Positions 33,713 to 46,816 of a DNA stretch of 64,000 bases are shown here, piece by piece. Under the pieces are notes generated by a model. The model saw only the letters and a list, made by a program, of their open reading frames with translations. It was not told where the DNA came from and ran no database searches. A program made the translations under genes and the position numbers. Source of the stretch: Polytrichum commune. Lineage: Eukaryota > Streptophyta > Polytrichopsida > Polytrichales > Polytrichaceae. The stretch is taken from the NCBI GenBank assembly GCA_950295325.1, contig OX485807.1, positions 10,441,001 to 10,505,000 on the forward strand, written 5' to 3'. Each line of letters starts with the position of its first letter. The first letter of the stretch is position 1.

Positions 33713-33966
33713 AACTATAGGCCTAAAGCAACTTGAGTCAGTTGAGGTGGGTGGGGTTTGGTCAGTAGGTTAGGCAAGTCCTGCACATGCACCACCATAG
33801 AAGTTTGGGGACAGAAAGTTGAGAGAGGCGTGTAGGACTCTTAGGTTATAGGTAACTAGATCGTGGACAATGGTAAGCCCAAGGTCACAAAATCTGGTAC
33901 TAATTAAGTGAGAATGTGCATGTTGCATGAATAGCACATGAAATGAACATGCGAGCAACATTCAAG

Positions 33967-34412
33967 GGTTGTTTCCACTACAAACGTGGTCATGGTCGTG
34001 GTCGTGGAAAACCACAATCAACGATCACAACTGCAGTCTTTTTCATTCACACTTGTTTTGTGCAAATTCTTGTAGTTGTGGAATTGGTCTTCGAACCTAC
34101 GATCTGACAATGGTTTCAACCTTGGACTTGAGAAGGACCTGAAATTGGATTGTATCCTTGTTGACTTTGGATTGTAGTCGTGAAAGTGGTTGCCTCCTCG
34201 ACTTTCTCCCGATACCTTTGTCTTTAAGCTCTATAAGTGATGCCATGTGGGCATGAATGACCACCCCAAGGGTGGTTAACCATGCAGAGTAGGGGGTGGT
34301 CGTGGGGTAATTATCTTTTAAATATGCATATAACTATGTCTACCATGAACTATGTCATGGAACTATAACTAAAGAAAGTAAACCACTATCACAACCACCC
34401 CTGGTGTAGACA
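33967..34412. mobile_element. Candidate MITE with degenerate terminal inverted repeats
   Basis: The left end GTTGTTTCCACTACAAACGT and the complement of the right end GTTGTCTACACCAGGGGTGG agree imperfectly over about 33 bp. The interior has further short inverted CCACCCC/GGGTGGT pairs. No clear target duplication. Tentative. Confidence 0.35.
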
Positions 34413-34469
34413 ACGTAGGACAATGGTTTTAACTCTAAGTAAGTTAAAAACCATTGTCCTATGTTGTTC
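34409..34469 (+). other. Strong hairpin of about 25 bp arms
   Basis: GACAACGTAGGACAATGG at 34409 pairs with CCATTGTCCTATGTTGTTC ending at 34469; loop of 9 bases, with one or two mismatches or bulges. Could be a terminus of the neighbouring candidate MITE or a small-RNA hairpin. Confidence 0.7.
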
Positions 34470-36100
34470 AAATTGTGCTTATAATATCATTGTGTGTTAG
34501 TAATTAAATAAGCATGTGCCACTCAAGGATTACCAATCAACCTTCACCCTCGACCACTAAGGACCCCCTCCATTTTTCACATAGTACTTACTTACAACAC
34601 ATTGTTCACCTACCTATTGGATCTCACGAATGTTAATAGTGAAAGATAACAATAACAACGACAAGAGCTTGGAAAGGGCATGTGGAATTAGACTCTCAAG
34701 AGGAGAATTTATCATATGTGACTAATGCACTAAGACTAATAATATCAAGATCAAAATCAAAATTGTAGTGAAAGTGCAGCATGTCAGTTGTTCACCGATA
34801 GATGTTGAACGGGCATCGTATGAGTAGTGGTCGTTCACACTACACCGTTTATGGTATTTAATGTCAGGTACACTATTTGCAAAGGGTCTAAATTGAATAC
34901 CTAGAGGTCTTAAAGTGTCACGTCCACTAATTGCCAACACAACTCCATTTGTCTAAATAAGTAACTTTTTAGGGTTACCTTCTTTTACATAGGCACATAG
35001 TAGTTATAAATAATAGGTTTTTTTTGTTGATGTCGAGTTAAATTCAACACTTACACATACAAGATCATAATTCACACGTCAACACAACATGCACAAAATT
35101 TAGCTTCCTAGTATGTACTCTACTTATTCAAAGCATACATAGATGGAAATGGTGATAAAATGCTTGTGTTTTAAAAACACATGCAAATGCTTTCAATTTT
35201 TTGGTTTTAAAACACAATTTGCATACATACATGTAGCATTAGAACTCAACCAACCAACACTAATCACAAAGTTTGTTTAGGGTTTACACATTCAATTATG
35301 AAGCAATTTGTGTCATTGTTCAAGTTCAAGTGGTTTAGGTTTTTGTGCAATGATGACTCAATACACAACTTCTAGTTTCTTGTGCTCAAGACGGAAAGTC
35401 CAAACCCTAACTCTAACCCCAACGTTGCAAACTATATAATCTGACAAAAACATTATGACCAACATTGCCAAGGGTTTCATTGATTCACTAACTTACTTCA
35501 AACCACTCAGGCTTCCTTCTCATATCTCCACAAACACTGTGGCCCATGAATTTATAAGTACATGAGGCAAGCTTGTATGAAGTCTCTCTCAAACCATGCG
35601 AAACACGTGAGTTTAGGCACTTGTAGATCTTGCTTGCTTACCTCATGGATGGGATTAATGCACTTAATTACTTACAATGCACACAACCCCAAGCCTCGTG
35701 TCTATGTGCATGTTCCCATGTTCCACTTGTAGCACTCTTGCTTTGCAAAAGTCGTTACATACACTAGAAGGTACGGCTAACTAGAGTGCATTGCTATTCT
35801 CGCGTATCATAATCGCTTCTAATTTTAGAGACAAACCACCGCTAAAACATCGGTGAGCACGCTAGGGCCCTTCTCTTGGGATTTGCTTCAACAAGAGGAC
35901 TCTAGCATCCGTAGCAGCTACTGCAACTAACTAACTAGCAAGCAACAACAACTCTACAATATCATTACCTTTTCACCATACTACTTTCACATAGACTAAG
36001 CACCAAACAATGTGGGAGAACTTCAAAGAGATCACCATCTTCCCAATCGCGAAGAGAGATCCGTCTTCAGTAAAATACATGCATGATCATCTTCAATGAA
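34470..36100. other. Unannotated AT-rich stretch
   Basis: No gene, RNA or terminal repeat recognised. Confidence 0.5.
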
Positions 36101-36200
36101 AGGGGAGAATCGACCACTAGTTACAGATGAACTGGTTGAGTTTGAGAAATAACCGGTCGAAGCTCAAAACTTCAAGAAATTTACCGATCTTGTGAAATAA
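36101..36200 (+). mobile_element. Truncated copy of the ACCGGTT-rich Mutator-like MITE
   Basis: AGGGGAGAATCGACCACTAG then TTACAGATGAACTGGTTGAG matches the first third of the copies at 36560 and 37143. Confidence 0.7.
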
Positions 36201-36559
36201 CATCAACTCTATTTGATATTTTGCATTTGCTGGCATTGGTGTTTTGGAGCTACCAATCTTGTAGCCTGGAGTTTAAGAAATAACTTGCACAAATCTTTCC
36301 CAAATTCCACACTTGAAAACAAAATTAAAATAAATGACAGATCCTTGGAAACAACTTTCTCTCCAAAGTTGCCGCAATCTCTCTTGGATTGCGAGACTTG
36401 GGCTGCAGTAATCACCCACTATAAAAACCCCAAATTCAAGAAACCATGTAAACCCTACCAAATCCCAACATTTAGAAATCGAAAGCGAGGTCATTCAACC
36501 ACGACGGACTTGGAATTGTCGCCCTCTGGAGCAAGCTGGAATGAGATCCTCCAAGCCTA

Positions 36560-36778
36560 TGATCGGGGAGAACTGGCAGTTCATTACAGATGAACCGGTT
36601 GCGTTTGAGAAAGAAGCAGTTGAAGTTCACGAATTACCGATCATTTTAGAGGAATCTATAGAAGAATATACCCTGATTTAATACAGGAAACACGGAGGAT
36701 GTCATCAACATGTAACCAGTTGGACTTGCAAACACTCGGATCTCAACCGATGAGTATGCCCAAAAATCTCCCCCATCA
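36560..36778 (+). mobile_element. Mutator-like MITE, copy 1 (219 bp)
   Basis: Begins TGATCGGGGAGAACTGGCAG and ends AAATCTCCCCCATCA, giving short inverted ends. Several AACCGGTT cores lie inside. It is about 85 percent like the reverse complement of 37143-37366 by eye. Confidence 0.8.
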
Positions 36779-37036
36779 CTGCTCCGAGCATGCATTATTC
36801 TGGAAGTCATCCACACCTTGCCACATGCCCACCATCCTCGAGTGTTGCCAAACTAGCTGAAGGAATCCGCGTTTGTTCTTTTTCCTCAAGCGCTGCTGCT
36901 GCTGCAGGAGGCCATGCCATGGCCAGCAACAACACCGCAACACCCTTGCAAAGTGCAAAGTCAATTGTCGACACAACCACCAACATCCTCATAAAATCCA
37001 CATGCTGCAGTCCACCGTAATTTGTCCACTCTATCT
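36779..37036 (+). other. GC-richer spacer with a small open frame
   Basis: An open frame (36790-37020) encodes an Ala/Ser-rich peptide containing KLAEGIRVCSF and PLQSAKSIVDTT, around a GCTGCTGCTGC run. Composition is unlike its surroundings and resembles an exon fragment. Because it lies between two inverted MITE copies it could be captured sequence, but nothing identifies a parent gene. Confidence 0.3.
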
Positions 37037-37866
37037 CCTCCATCCTCCACATCCAATGTACACAATCCTTAACTGTGTTGGTAAGGATCTTCGTTTTCTT
37101 TTTAAAAAATAAAAAAATAAAAAAACCCTAAAATTCTACCAGTGATCGGGGAGATTTTTGGACATAACCGGTTGACATCCTAGTGTTTGCAGGTCCAACC
37201 GGTTACATGTTGATGACATCCTCCGGTTCTCCTTTATTGAATTGGGGGTATATTCTATAAATTCCTCGAAAATGATCAGTCATTTCCTGGCAATCGTGAG
37301 CTTCAACCGGTTATTTCTCAAACTCAACCGGTTCATCTGTAAGTAACTGCCGGTTCTCTCCGATCATTGAATTGTATTAGGCGTGGTTATCTTTGGCAAA
37401 CAAGGCTTTGGCAACTATATCAAGACCAATGTTGGACCAATATTTTTGATATGTTAGTGTTTGGTATAAGCATTGGAATCAAGTAGGGTATCTAGACCAT
37501 ACCCAACTAGTGTTAGAGGGCAACAACCTCGTATTTTAGCATTTGTGTTTGCATCTTCACATCTATAAACAAACTTTACATCATCCATATATAATGTACA
37601 CAATCCTTAATTGTGTTGGTAAGGATTTTTATTTATTTATTTATATAATAAAAAACCCTAAAATTGTATTAGACGTGGTTACCTTTGGCAAACAAGGCGT
37701 TGGCAACAATATCGAGACCAATGTTGGATCGGTATATATGTTTGTGCTTGGTATATGCATTGGAACCAAGTAGGGTATCCAAACCATACCCAACTAGTGT
37801 TAGAGGGCAACAACCTCATATTTCAGTATTTGTATTTGCATCTTCATATCTAAAAACAAACTTTGA
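37037..37866 (+). repeat. Tandem duplication of about 295 bp, one copy carrying a MITE
   Basis: Copy 1 (37037-37573) and copy 2 (37574-37866) align from ATGTACACAATCCTTAA to AAACAAACTTT, sharing blocks such as TTTGGCAAACAAGGC and AACTAGTGTTAGAGGGCAAC. The only large difference is the 224-bp MITE at 37143-37366 in copy 1, so copy 2 is the empty site. Confidence 0.9.
37143..37366 (-). mobile_element. Mutator-like MITE, copy 2 (224 bp), with about 9-10 bp target duplication
   Basis: Left flank ATTCTACCAG (37133-37142) and right flank ATTGTATTAG (37371-37380) correspond to the single ATTGTATTAG at 37663-37672 in the empty duplicate. A 9-10 bp duplication is the Mutator signature. The element starts TGATCGGGGAGA and ends TCTCTCCGATCA. 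Confidence 0.85.
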
Positions 37867-40349
37867 TGAAATTCCATTTTTTAATGACATGGGCCGTGAT
37901 GTTGGTCTTCATATTCAATTCATCAACAACTAGAGGTTGAAAATGTATGGATTGGAAAGTAAGGGGCGCTTCACACACAAAATTGAAGGCATGTGACCAT
38001 GGCATTCTTAGATCTCTCATTGGTCAAAAAGGTTGAGACCAATTAAAATCACTTCACACTAGAAGATGAAGGCCTCGACTATGTCCCTTCATACTGACTT
38101 AATTTGGGTTTTTTGAATGAATTCATATGTCAAGTGAGCTTAAAAGAGTAACCTATGGGTTAAATACTACTGAATGATTTTGAATAAATGAGAGGCACGC
38201 TCATATGAGATAATTCTCAATCATCATGTTCTCATTAGTGGTGCATCTATTTTTTAACATATTTTAAAATATTCATCAAATTTTGAGGCATTTTTAATGT
38301 TTTTAATCATAAATTCATTACTACAGGCAGTCCAAACTAGTTGTATGAATATAGACATGCGCAAGTTCTCCAATTGTTCCATATTACCATATAGCATTAG
38401 TACATTCAAACTCAATGGTGGTGTTTTAGCCCTAAGTCTTGCCACACGAAGTGATGAATATTGGAATACGGAATGTGCCACATGACACACCGAACAAGTC
38501 ATGAATGATGGTTTGCATTCGCGATGTTGTCAAAGCATGAAGAACTAACGTTGAACAAGACAAAATTCGCATCCATGCGTAGTCTTGGATCAATACTTGG
38601 GCAAAGAAGAGCTCAAAGAACTGATCATGGAAGAGGGGAATGTTTTCGATAATGATTTGCCATAAAGAACCTCACGGAATGTTGTCTTCGATGATTTTCA
38701 CTTTAAAAAAAACATTTAAAATGTATTTTACAATGCCACCTCCAATCTCTAGAATAAAAAATGCAACACAAGTTGTCATTCAACTGATCAAAACATGTGG
38801 GGTGACTTATAAATCAAGTATTGCAAAGATTACATTCCATTTACTTGAGGAGAAAATACAATTTGATGGGAAGATTTTTTTTTTAAATCCCTTATTAAGC
38901 TTGAAATAAACAAGTATGGGTGTCACCCGTGATCCTTTGGGCATATTTATCCTCATTTGGGTCCCACACCAATGAGTTTATAGCAATCACATGGCTTGTA
39001 CTCTATTGCATTTGACCCTTTTGCTTCTTCAAAGAATGAAAGATATAAGGTCGGCAAGGATTTCATGGTTACGTTTGTTAATCACATGTCTATATTTGAG
39101 TGGTGTGTGCTTAGGTGTGGATGTAAGAACAAACACTGAAAAAACATGCGTTTACAAGATATTAGACTGCGTGTTCATAATATGCTAACCAAATTAAGTT
39201 CAATAATCAACATAATTGGGGGGGGGGGAGGGACCTATACAAACATTCAATGTCATCAATAATTATTACTTCGACAATGAATAAGATATTCATATGATTT
39301 CTGAAAGATACAATGAAAATGACTACGAATATGATGTAGAATTGGCAAGAATCTTGCGCTAATTGTGTGTTACGCAACCCACAAAAAGTGGGTGTGGGCA
39401 CATAGCTTAAAGTGACCATTTAACACATGATGCTTACCCTACCGCTAGCACTGAACTTGTTCAAATTGCTTGGGATATGCATCAGGAAGGTTTCTTCCAA
39501 CATTGAAGCGGTTGCACATTAAATTCGATGTAGTGTTTAAAGTGGTATTGTTTATTTGGGTATGGCACATGAGACCTGATCAAGGTGGGGACACTCTACG
39601 ACATGTTTAATATCCTCTTTCAATCACCAACAAATCCCAACACTAATTTAGGTATTATGAAAACATAAACTATTCTTACATGCTTAAAAAGACGATTGTA
39701 GGTATGGGTGCCGTAGCAAGACCAAGTTGAAATGATTTAACAACAAAGTGGGCAAAGGGCGGGGGGTACTTTGTCCTACACGAGAGAGGTGTTGTTTAGC
39801 TAATTCCATTATTCGGATGAGAAATTCTCGAGGCTTGGATGATGAATGTCCTTTCCTTTTTCCCATCTTGAGGGCATTTATTCCAATACGAAGAAGAAAG
39901 AGGGAGGAGAGAGAGAGACGCGCCAAGTTCCTACTAGCCAATCACCAAGAGATAGGGCAGCCATTGGTCCATTGTAAGGGAGAAAGTTAAACCTTCAGTC
40001 AACCTATTCCCTTGATTTATTCCAAACATAATAAATTTTGGTGCATGAACTTACAAAATAGGTTATGGAATGCACTAAAAAAACTAGCATAGTTTGTTTT
40101 TAAAAGAAGAAGAAGAGATTTGCAGATAACTTGAACTCATAATTACCACGGAGTTACATTGTTAATTCATGCATAGTAGAAATAATATAATTAGTGTTTT
40201 TTAGAATGTTAGTTTAGATTTAAGAAGCTAAGAGTACGTAGTGTGTGATTAACTAAGGAACTAAACAAAATCGGGAGGTTGTGATAAAAATCACGGTTTA
40301 TTTTATCATAGTGGGGATAGGTGAGAGATTGTTTTTTTGTTTTTTTTTT
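37867..40349. other. Unannotated AT-rich stretch
   Basis: No gene seen. A G-run lies at 39219-39230. Short open frames lack motifs. Confidence 0.5.
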
Positions 40350-40395
40350 GGTTGTTGTTGTTGTTGTTCTTCTTCTTCTTCTTCTTCTTCTTCTG
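40350..40395 (+). repeat. GTT/CTT compound microsatellite
   Basis: About five GTT units followed by about nine CTT units. Confidence 0.95.
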
Positions 40396-40881
40396 TTGCC
40401 TACTTGCTTATTAACAATACCAAATTGCGTGCCCCACAATTCAATCAACGAGCTCGGAAGGGTTTAAACTCAGACTGACAAATCGAGGCGTGGAATTACT
40501 TTGCCAATCTTATTCCCGCGGTTTGGTGATCAAGGTGCAGCTTGCAGTGATTTTACACCCTTCTTTTTATTTATTTCATAATTGGTTGAAAGGCTTCCAT
40601 TAGATTTAGTTTGCTTTTACTTCCTCATTGAAATTTTAGTTTCCATTACGTTTATTTTTTTACCTCTAAGGTGAAACAAAAAGTAACAGGTAGAAGGTTT
40701 GCATTAATAATTGACGATGATTGAGTCTAAATGAATATTAGTCAAACTAATCTAGAATTGTTCACATGGAAAGTTGGAAATCATTCATGAACAATGAATG
40801 TGGCTACCAAAAGGAAACCTCTTGTGCGAGTTCTAGAGGAGAAAATGCGGCCACCCAAAGGAAACCCCTTGTGCGTGTACC

Positions 40882-42493
40882 TGTGAGCCCAAAAGGGTGC
40901 CCACATTTAGTCTTAGACCCTTGAAACGTTAGTTGATGCACTTTGAAGTAGCATGTTACTTCACAAAAATATAAAAAGAGTGAAATGTTAGTCTTAGAAG
41001 TACCATGTTGTAAGAGGCTAGGATGTGAGTTGTTATTGTGTTTTTACCTTCGGAAGGATTTGAGTGAATGAGGATAGGTAAGGAGAACTTGGATTGAGTA
41101 GTTAGTGAGTAGGCTAGTACAAATGGATGGAGACAACCAAAGTGACTCAAGAGGCAAGTGCATTCGAATTGGGATGAATGGAGGATCACATGGAGCGCAC
41201 AAGTGGACCACCTCATCATGGCCACTTAATGGGGAAGGCCCAAGGAAGAATGCAAGGTGGAGGATAAGCAAATTCTCAAAGCACCAATCAAATCACGAGT
41301 TAAGCATCGTGGTTTGAATTAAGTGGTGAGCGACGATTTGGGAAAGTAAGGGGAGAAAGTTATGGCGGCGGAAAGCGAAGGAGGCTAAGTTTGGGTTGAA
41401 GCATCCCAAGTTTGGTAAAGTGTGGTAGGTAGAAAGCCAAGGCTAGTTAAATGTTCGAATTAGGATCCTTGTTGATCATTTGAGGGAGGAAGGCTTAGAA
41501 GATAGGATTGGCGCCTACTAAGTAGGAGGAAATCTCAAGGGCTTATCGTGAGCCTTGAGGGTGCTCACCCCCTCAAGCTTACTATATAATCCCTCATTCT
41601 TCCCTCACTCATCCTCTCTTTCCTTTGTGCTCCAAGGCACCCCACGAGTTATAAGTGTGGGTGTGGGAAGCCATATTGGAGCACATGTGTGTGCTTAGTT
41701 TTTAGTTTGAGAGCCAAGGCTTGTTAGTCTTGAAGAGGGCTTGACCTCTTGGTAGAATTAGTGTTGACGTGAAGGATTTTAAAGTTAATTCATGATTCCA
41801 ATTTGTGGTACTTAAAGTTCATATTTTGAATACACGTGGTTGCAAGTTCCATGTTTAAGAGTTGAGCACTTGATGTTGTGATGAGTGCAAAAATATACTT
41901 GTGTGGATTAGTTAGTCTTAGTGAAGTTAGGAAATTCTCTCTCCCCCTCTCCTCTCTAGGATTTTAGGATTTTAGGATTAGAGAAGAATTGTGTGATTAG
42001 AAAGGGGTTGTTAGTAGAATTAGGGAAATTAGGTAGGAAGATTAGTTAAGGGCTTGAATAATTAGTGAGGTAGTTGGGGATTACAACTACAAAGTTGTGG
42101 GTTCATGAAAGAGATGGGTTCATGAAGGAGCTTAGTAGATAGCCTACCTAATTAGCTCATAGACAAGTAGTTAGTTACATTATGCTAGTTAGTGTTATGT
42201 GTGGCTTTCACAAGTAAATGTATTTGAGATTGACTATAGAGAATAGTGTTTTTTTTAACACTTGCATCCTCTCTTTAAAAATAAACCACGTGCACAAATT
42301 AATGGAGAATGTGGAGCACTCTCGCGATGGCAAGACAAAGGAAGCAAAGACCAAAGTTAAATCCAATACCACTTGAAGGGTGAACCTTGCACTATGGACT
42401 CATCCAAGTCCAAATCCAATACCGCGGAGGAATGTGAGCCCAAACCCACTACTCGGACTACGGACGCTTAAGGGTGGGGGGTTTGGCCTCACA
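40882..42493 (+). mobile_element. Solo LTR, second copy (1612 bp)
   Basis: Starts TGTGAGCCCAAAAGGGTGCC and ends GTTTGGCCTCACA, with GTACC directly on both sides (40877-40881 and 42494-42498). It is inverse to the copy at 19026-20984. A TATATAA box at 41584-41590, followed by a C/T-rich tract (CTCATCCTCTCTTTCC), looks like an LTR promoter and sets the likely strand. No internal retrotransposon sequence adjoins it. Confidence 0.88.
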
Positions 42494-42498
42494 GTACC

Positions 42499-45400
42499 AG
42501 AGGAGAAAAATGTGGGTTGTTAGTTAGTATTAGTTGGAGGTTGTTTGGGGAGTTGAAAAATATCACATAAAAAGGAGGGGACTCAAGAAACTTCGTCTAG
42601 GGAGATAACAATGGAAATAAATGATAGAAGAAGAAAGGATTTGTATTGGACTAGTTGTGATTGTCAGAATGTGTGACAATAAAATATGGTTTCTTGTATA
42701 ATTTTGTGTTGGATGTTGAAGTTAATGTGCTAAAATAAGAAATAATGTTTGGATTTACATTTGATGTGTCCAAAATCATCACTTGATGTTTGGAAATAAT
42801 ATTGGGTGAAATTTCATTATTTGATGTGTAGGAATGGGGGTTAAGTTTACAAATGAATATAGTGAAGCTAAATGGCAAATGAGATAAAATGAAGTTGTTG
42901 TGTGATCCATAGAGAGTTGAGTGATGGTTGTTAGGACCTAGAACATCTTTGAGAAGCTAGACAAATTGCAGCCAGGGACCCTGTGTTCCCCGAAGGCAAA
43001 TCCTCTCTACCTAACAATGGTATGTAGCAAGAGTTTAAAAATAAATGTGGCCAAATATACTACAGTTGGAAAGCGAAAAATAACATCAACAAGTTTGTTT
43101 GTTTAAACTTGACTCTGAAAGATGACTCTCATTTAAGGCATTCTACATGCTTTCTATATATAATGGAAGAACATAGTACATATAATAGAGTTACCCTTTA
43201 ATTCAATTAGTATTTTGGTTTGGAGTTGCTTGTTTTGCATACAATCTTTTCATATTTGGTAAAATTACAATGCATGTTTGCAATTGGTGTGGAGGTTTGA
43301 GTAGAAGTAATTCTTTATTGGTTCATTGGGGGCCAACTACTTTTAACACCTCCTTGCATGCCAAAATGAGTTTGGCCCTTAATGAAGTGATGAGAAGATT
43401 TTTTTTTTCAAACTTCCACACTGACTCCACACGTGCACCAAACTCTTACCAAATATAGGAGGTATTGTATGCTCAACAACCAAGTCATGACCAAAACTCT
43501 AGTTAGATTAAGGGTTGACTCTAATGTCTAAAACCAATTAGTGTTGTAGTTGATAACATTAGCTAAGGACACACAAATGTATTTGTGCAATAGGAGTCAT
43601 GTATTATAAAGAAATCAACAAAAAGAAAAACTCCGTGGGGATTATAAGAGTCAATATACTTCTAGCTTAGCAACAATTGTGTTGGTGCATAAAGTATTAT
43701 TACATGTAGAATGCATATCTTATGATGCGTGAAGGATAGTAATGATCCAAACCTCATGTAGAAGATCTTCCCCTTCCAACCTCAAGAGGTGATTGAAAAG
43801 TACAACACTAAAAACACCTCCACTCATGGAGCCACAAGTGAGCCTCTACCCTCAACTTTTAGACCTTTTAAAGCAATGTTGCCTCTCCATCCACCCACAA
43901 TCCCTATAAATATCCAAATTCATCATTGGCCACCGATAACATTAGAGAGGGCCTCCCTTGAAAGCATTTTCGGCTTGCCAAATGTACGGAGCCACAACCC
44001 TTCTTTACAAAAGGGCCATCTATAACATAACCATACCATTATTCATTTGCCTTGTTTTGTTATGTGGATCCATGATATAGGGTGGACTATGCCATAATAA
44101 TTCTCTCAAGTCCCTTGGTGATAAACAATGTCTTTGATTGTGAATAATGCGCAAGACGCTTTGTGATAGTGACTTGTGCAGCCGGGGATTTATGGACTTT
44201 CTCACCAAGTCTTACAATGAATCCTCTCATAGTTATGTTTGGGGGCGATAATAATCTAGGTTAAGTTATATGAGTTATATGAGTTTTTGCATATAAGTTA
44301 TATGTGGCAAAAGGTCAATGTATCAGTTGCCAACGTTCTCACTTATTGCACAAGTGATTTCTCATAGCAACCAACATATGGACAAAGACATCATTGCGCA
44401 TCCAAAAGTGCTCATTAAGTGAGAATTGAGCCACCCATGCAAAGAAGACCACATACTATAGGAAACCATAAAACTAGAAAGCTTGAATCACCTTAACTCT
44501 TGAATTTTCAGCAGATGTTCGCATGTATATATATGGCACGCCATGAATTTGACCTTCCCCTTCGGTGTTTATCGGTATTCATTGACAAATTGCATTCATG
44601 AATAAAAAAAAATAGCAACCTTCTCCTCTGCAAAAGAGACATGCATGCAAGGTTGTTACCTACAAACACAGTGTTTGTGAAAACATCGCATGGCATAGAA
44701 AAATGTCACAAATGTTGTTTTCTTAAATACAAGGAAGCCCGATTTGAATTGGTCTTTGGCAACAGTTTTTGTCAACTACATTTGAATGTATTTACATAAT
44801 GTTAGTAGCATGTGCAAGTGATAGTGAGGGAAGAATTTATTTTTACATATCATGAATGTTATGTTCTTCATTATTACTTCAAACACTCTTTGGTAGCAAA
44901 CAATACGTAACATTCATGATATAAAAAGACCACTTCTTTACTCTATAAACTTGTACCATAGGTACACATACAAAATCAGTTTCAAAATAGAGTTGCAGTG
45001 CACAAGTTTCAAAGTTATAGTGTTTACATAAACTGCAATGTGGATGCCCACTATGCCACCCTTGTACCCACCCTGCCATTCTCGACGCTTTTACCTACTG
45101 ATGGAGGAACTCTTGAAGTTGGGCACCAAGACATGCACTAGCTCAACTTTGCGCAAGGTTATTGGACACATCACGAATTGTCCAACGAAGAAAAATAACA
45201 TAATATCACCCACGTACCTTATAAGGGATAATTAACATTTAGAAACCAAATGAACAAAGTTTTGTGGAGGAGGCCTTCAAATGTCAATCTATAATAGTAT
45301 TAGGTTTGTCTTAGAAAAAACAAACTATGAGCTACACGGATGAAACCAATCATGGCATTTAGTTGAGTATTTGGTGGCACATAGTGTTATATATTTTCTT

Positions 45401-46242
45401 ATTACCGAGAATGTCATTCTTACTATAATATAATATAATGTATATGTACTATTTATCGTTTTGCAAAATCAATAGTGCGGTTGGTACATGACCATCATTG
45501 ATAGATTATGGCAAAATTTGTTATATGACGAGTGGGAAGTTGCCTATGTAAGTTGAACAATATAGTGTCCTTGTATTGTAAATTTTGTGCTTTATTTCTT
45601 ATTATGACATTAAAACATCAAAATACCAAGGAAATTACTGTAACCTTTAAAGAATCTTTACTACAAGCTAAGTGACAAAATTGGACCATTGACATTAAGT
45701 AGTATAAATAGTGTCCATTATTGTATGTTACGTAAGTATACTACTGCTCTCAAACCATCCACAATGATCACCTTTCAACGTCATATTTCATTCGAACCTC
45801 ACTTAACTCACCTCCGCCGATGAATTTGATTCGAGGGTGACCGTGGATGGGATATTTTCAGAATCTAAGTAACGAAATGAAAGCCATGGTTGGATCAAAT
45901 GATTTAGAAAACTATCTTTGATGGCAGAGGACCACATAACATTATTCAAATCCATAATAGTGTTCTATGGGACTGACAATATTATGCGGAATATTCCTCA
46001 CATTTAGTTTTGCAGTGGTTTGACAAAAAAACCATTGCATTATATTTAATCAACAAAGCAATTTGGAGTGGTCTGATTCTGATTGGTAAGGGTAGGTTAC
46101 GGAGATGATTGTTCATATCACTAATTTTGGTGTATCCTTAGAGACACAAGTGTTCAAAAGCGTGGATTGCCCATTGCCTAGTTTCACCTTGGGGAGCCTG
46201 GCTCTTCAGTTTTGCCTCCCCTTGTAGTTGTATTGCAACTGA
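42499..46242. other. Unannotated AT-rich stretch
   Basis: No supported gene. Small repeats (TTATATGAGTTATATGAG near 44265, ATAATATAATATAATG near 45425) and short frames only. Confidence 0.5.
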
Positions 46243-46816
46243 GGGCTGCTTCACACTATTGGCCGAAGGTCGAGAAGCCGTCGATTTTCACCAATCAAAT
46301 TGCAAGAAACCAAGAATTCGGCCACTCGACCCTGCACACTAGAGGCCAAACTTCAAAGGCCGTCGCTCTCCAAAATGCCTACATGGCAATACTTTTTGAC
46401 CAAGGCGACAAACTTTCGAAGGAATTTTGGGTCGGATAGGAATGGAAACCCAAACTATGGTCGAGAGGCCATCGATTTTTTTTCATAAAAAAAGATCAAA
46501 AATTGACAAGATCTTGGTTGTTAGATTGGGGGGGGGTATGTTTTGGATAGGGAACAAAGTGGGATGCTCCTTCTTTCTTTGGACTTTGGGCTTGGCCTTT
46601 GGAGGCTTCACATTATAGCTGTCCAAGTCGAGAGGCCGTGGGAGTTCATGGCCAAAGGTTTGGCCATTGGAGGCTTCACACTATGCCTGGCTGAGGCTCC
46701 AATGCCTATATTTTATTGGCTATCTATTTTCAGCCCGTTTCTTTGGACTCTCAACAAAGTTTGGCCATTCAATCCCACGGCCTCTTGACTTGGGCGGCCA
46801 TACTGTGAAGCGGCCC
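46243..46816. mobile_element. Foldback element with four TIR-like copies
   Basis: The left end GGGCTGCTTCACACTATTGG and the complement of the right end GGGCCGCTTCACAGTATGGC are similar inverted termini. The same GGCTTCACA(C/T)TAT core occurs twice more inside (about 46609 and 46671), next to AGAGGCCGTGG motifs. No matching target duplication. The termini resemble Tourist-type ends like those of 19445-19837 but are a different family. Confidence 0.55.

Noticed and set aside
36560-37366. One Mutator element with 220-bp terminal inverted repeats
   Set aside because: The empty duplicate at 37574-37866 shows that the right arm alone inserted into copy 1, with its own target duplication.
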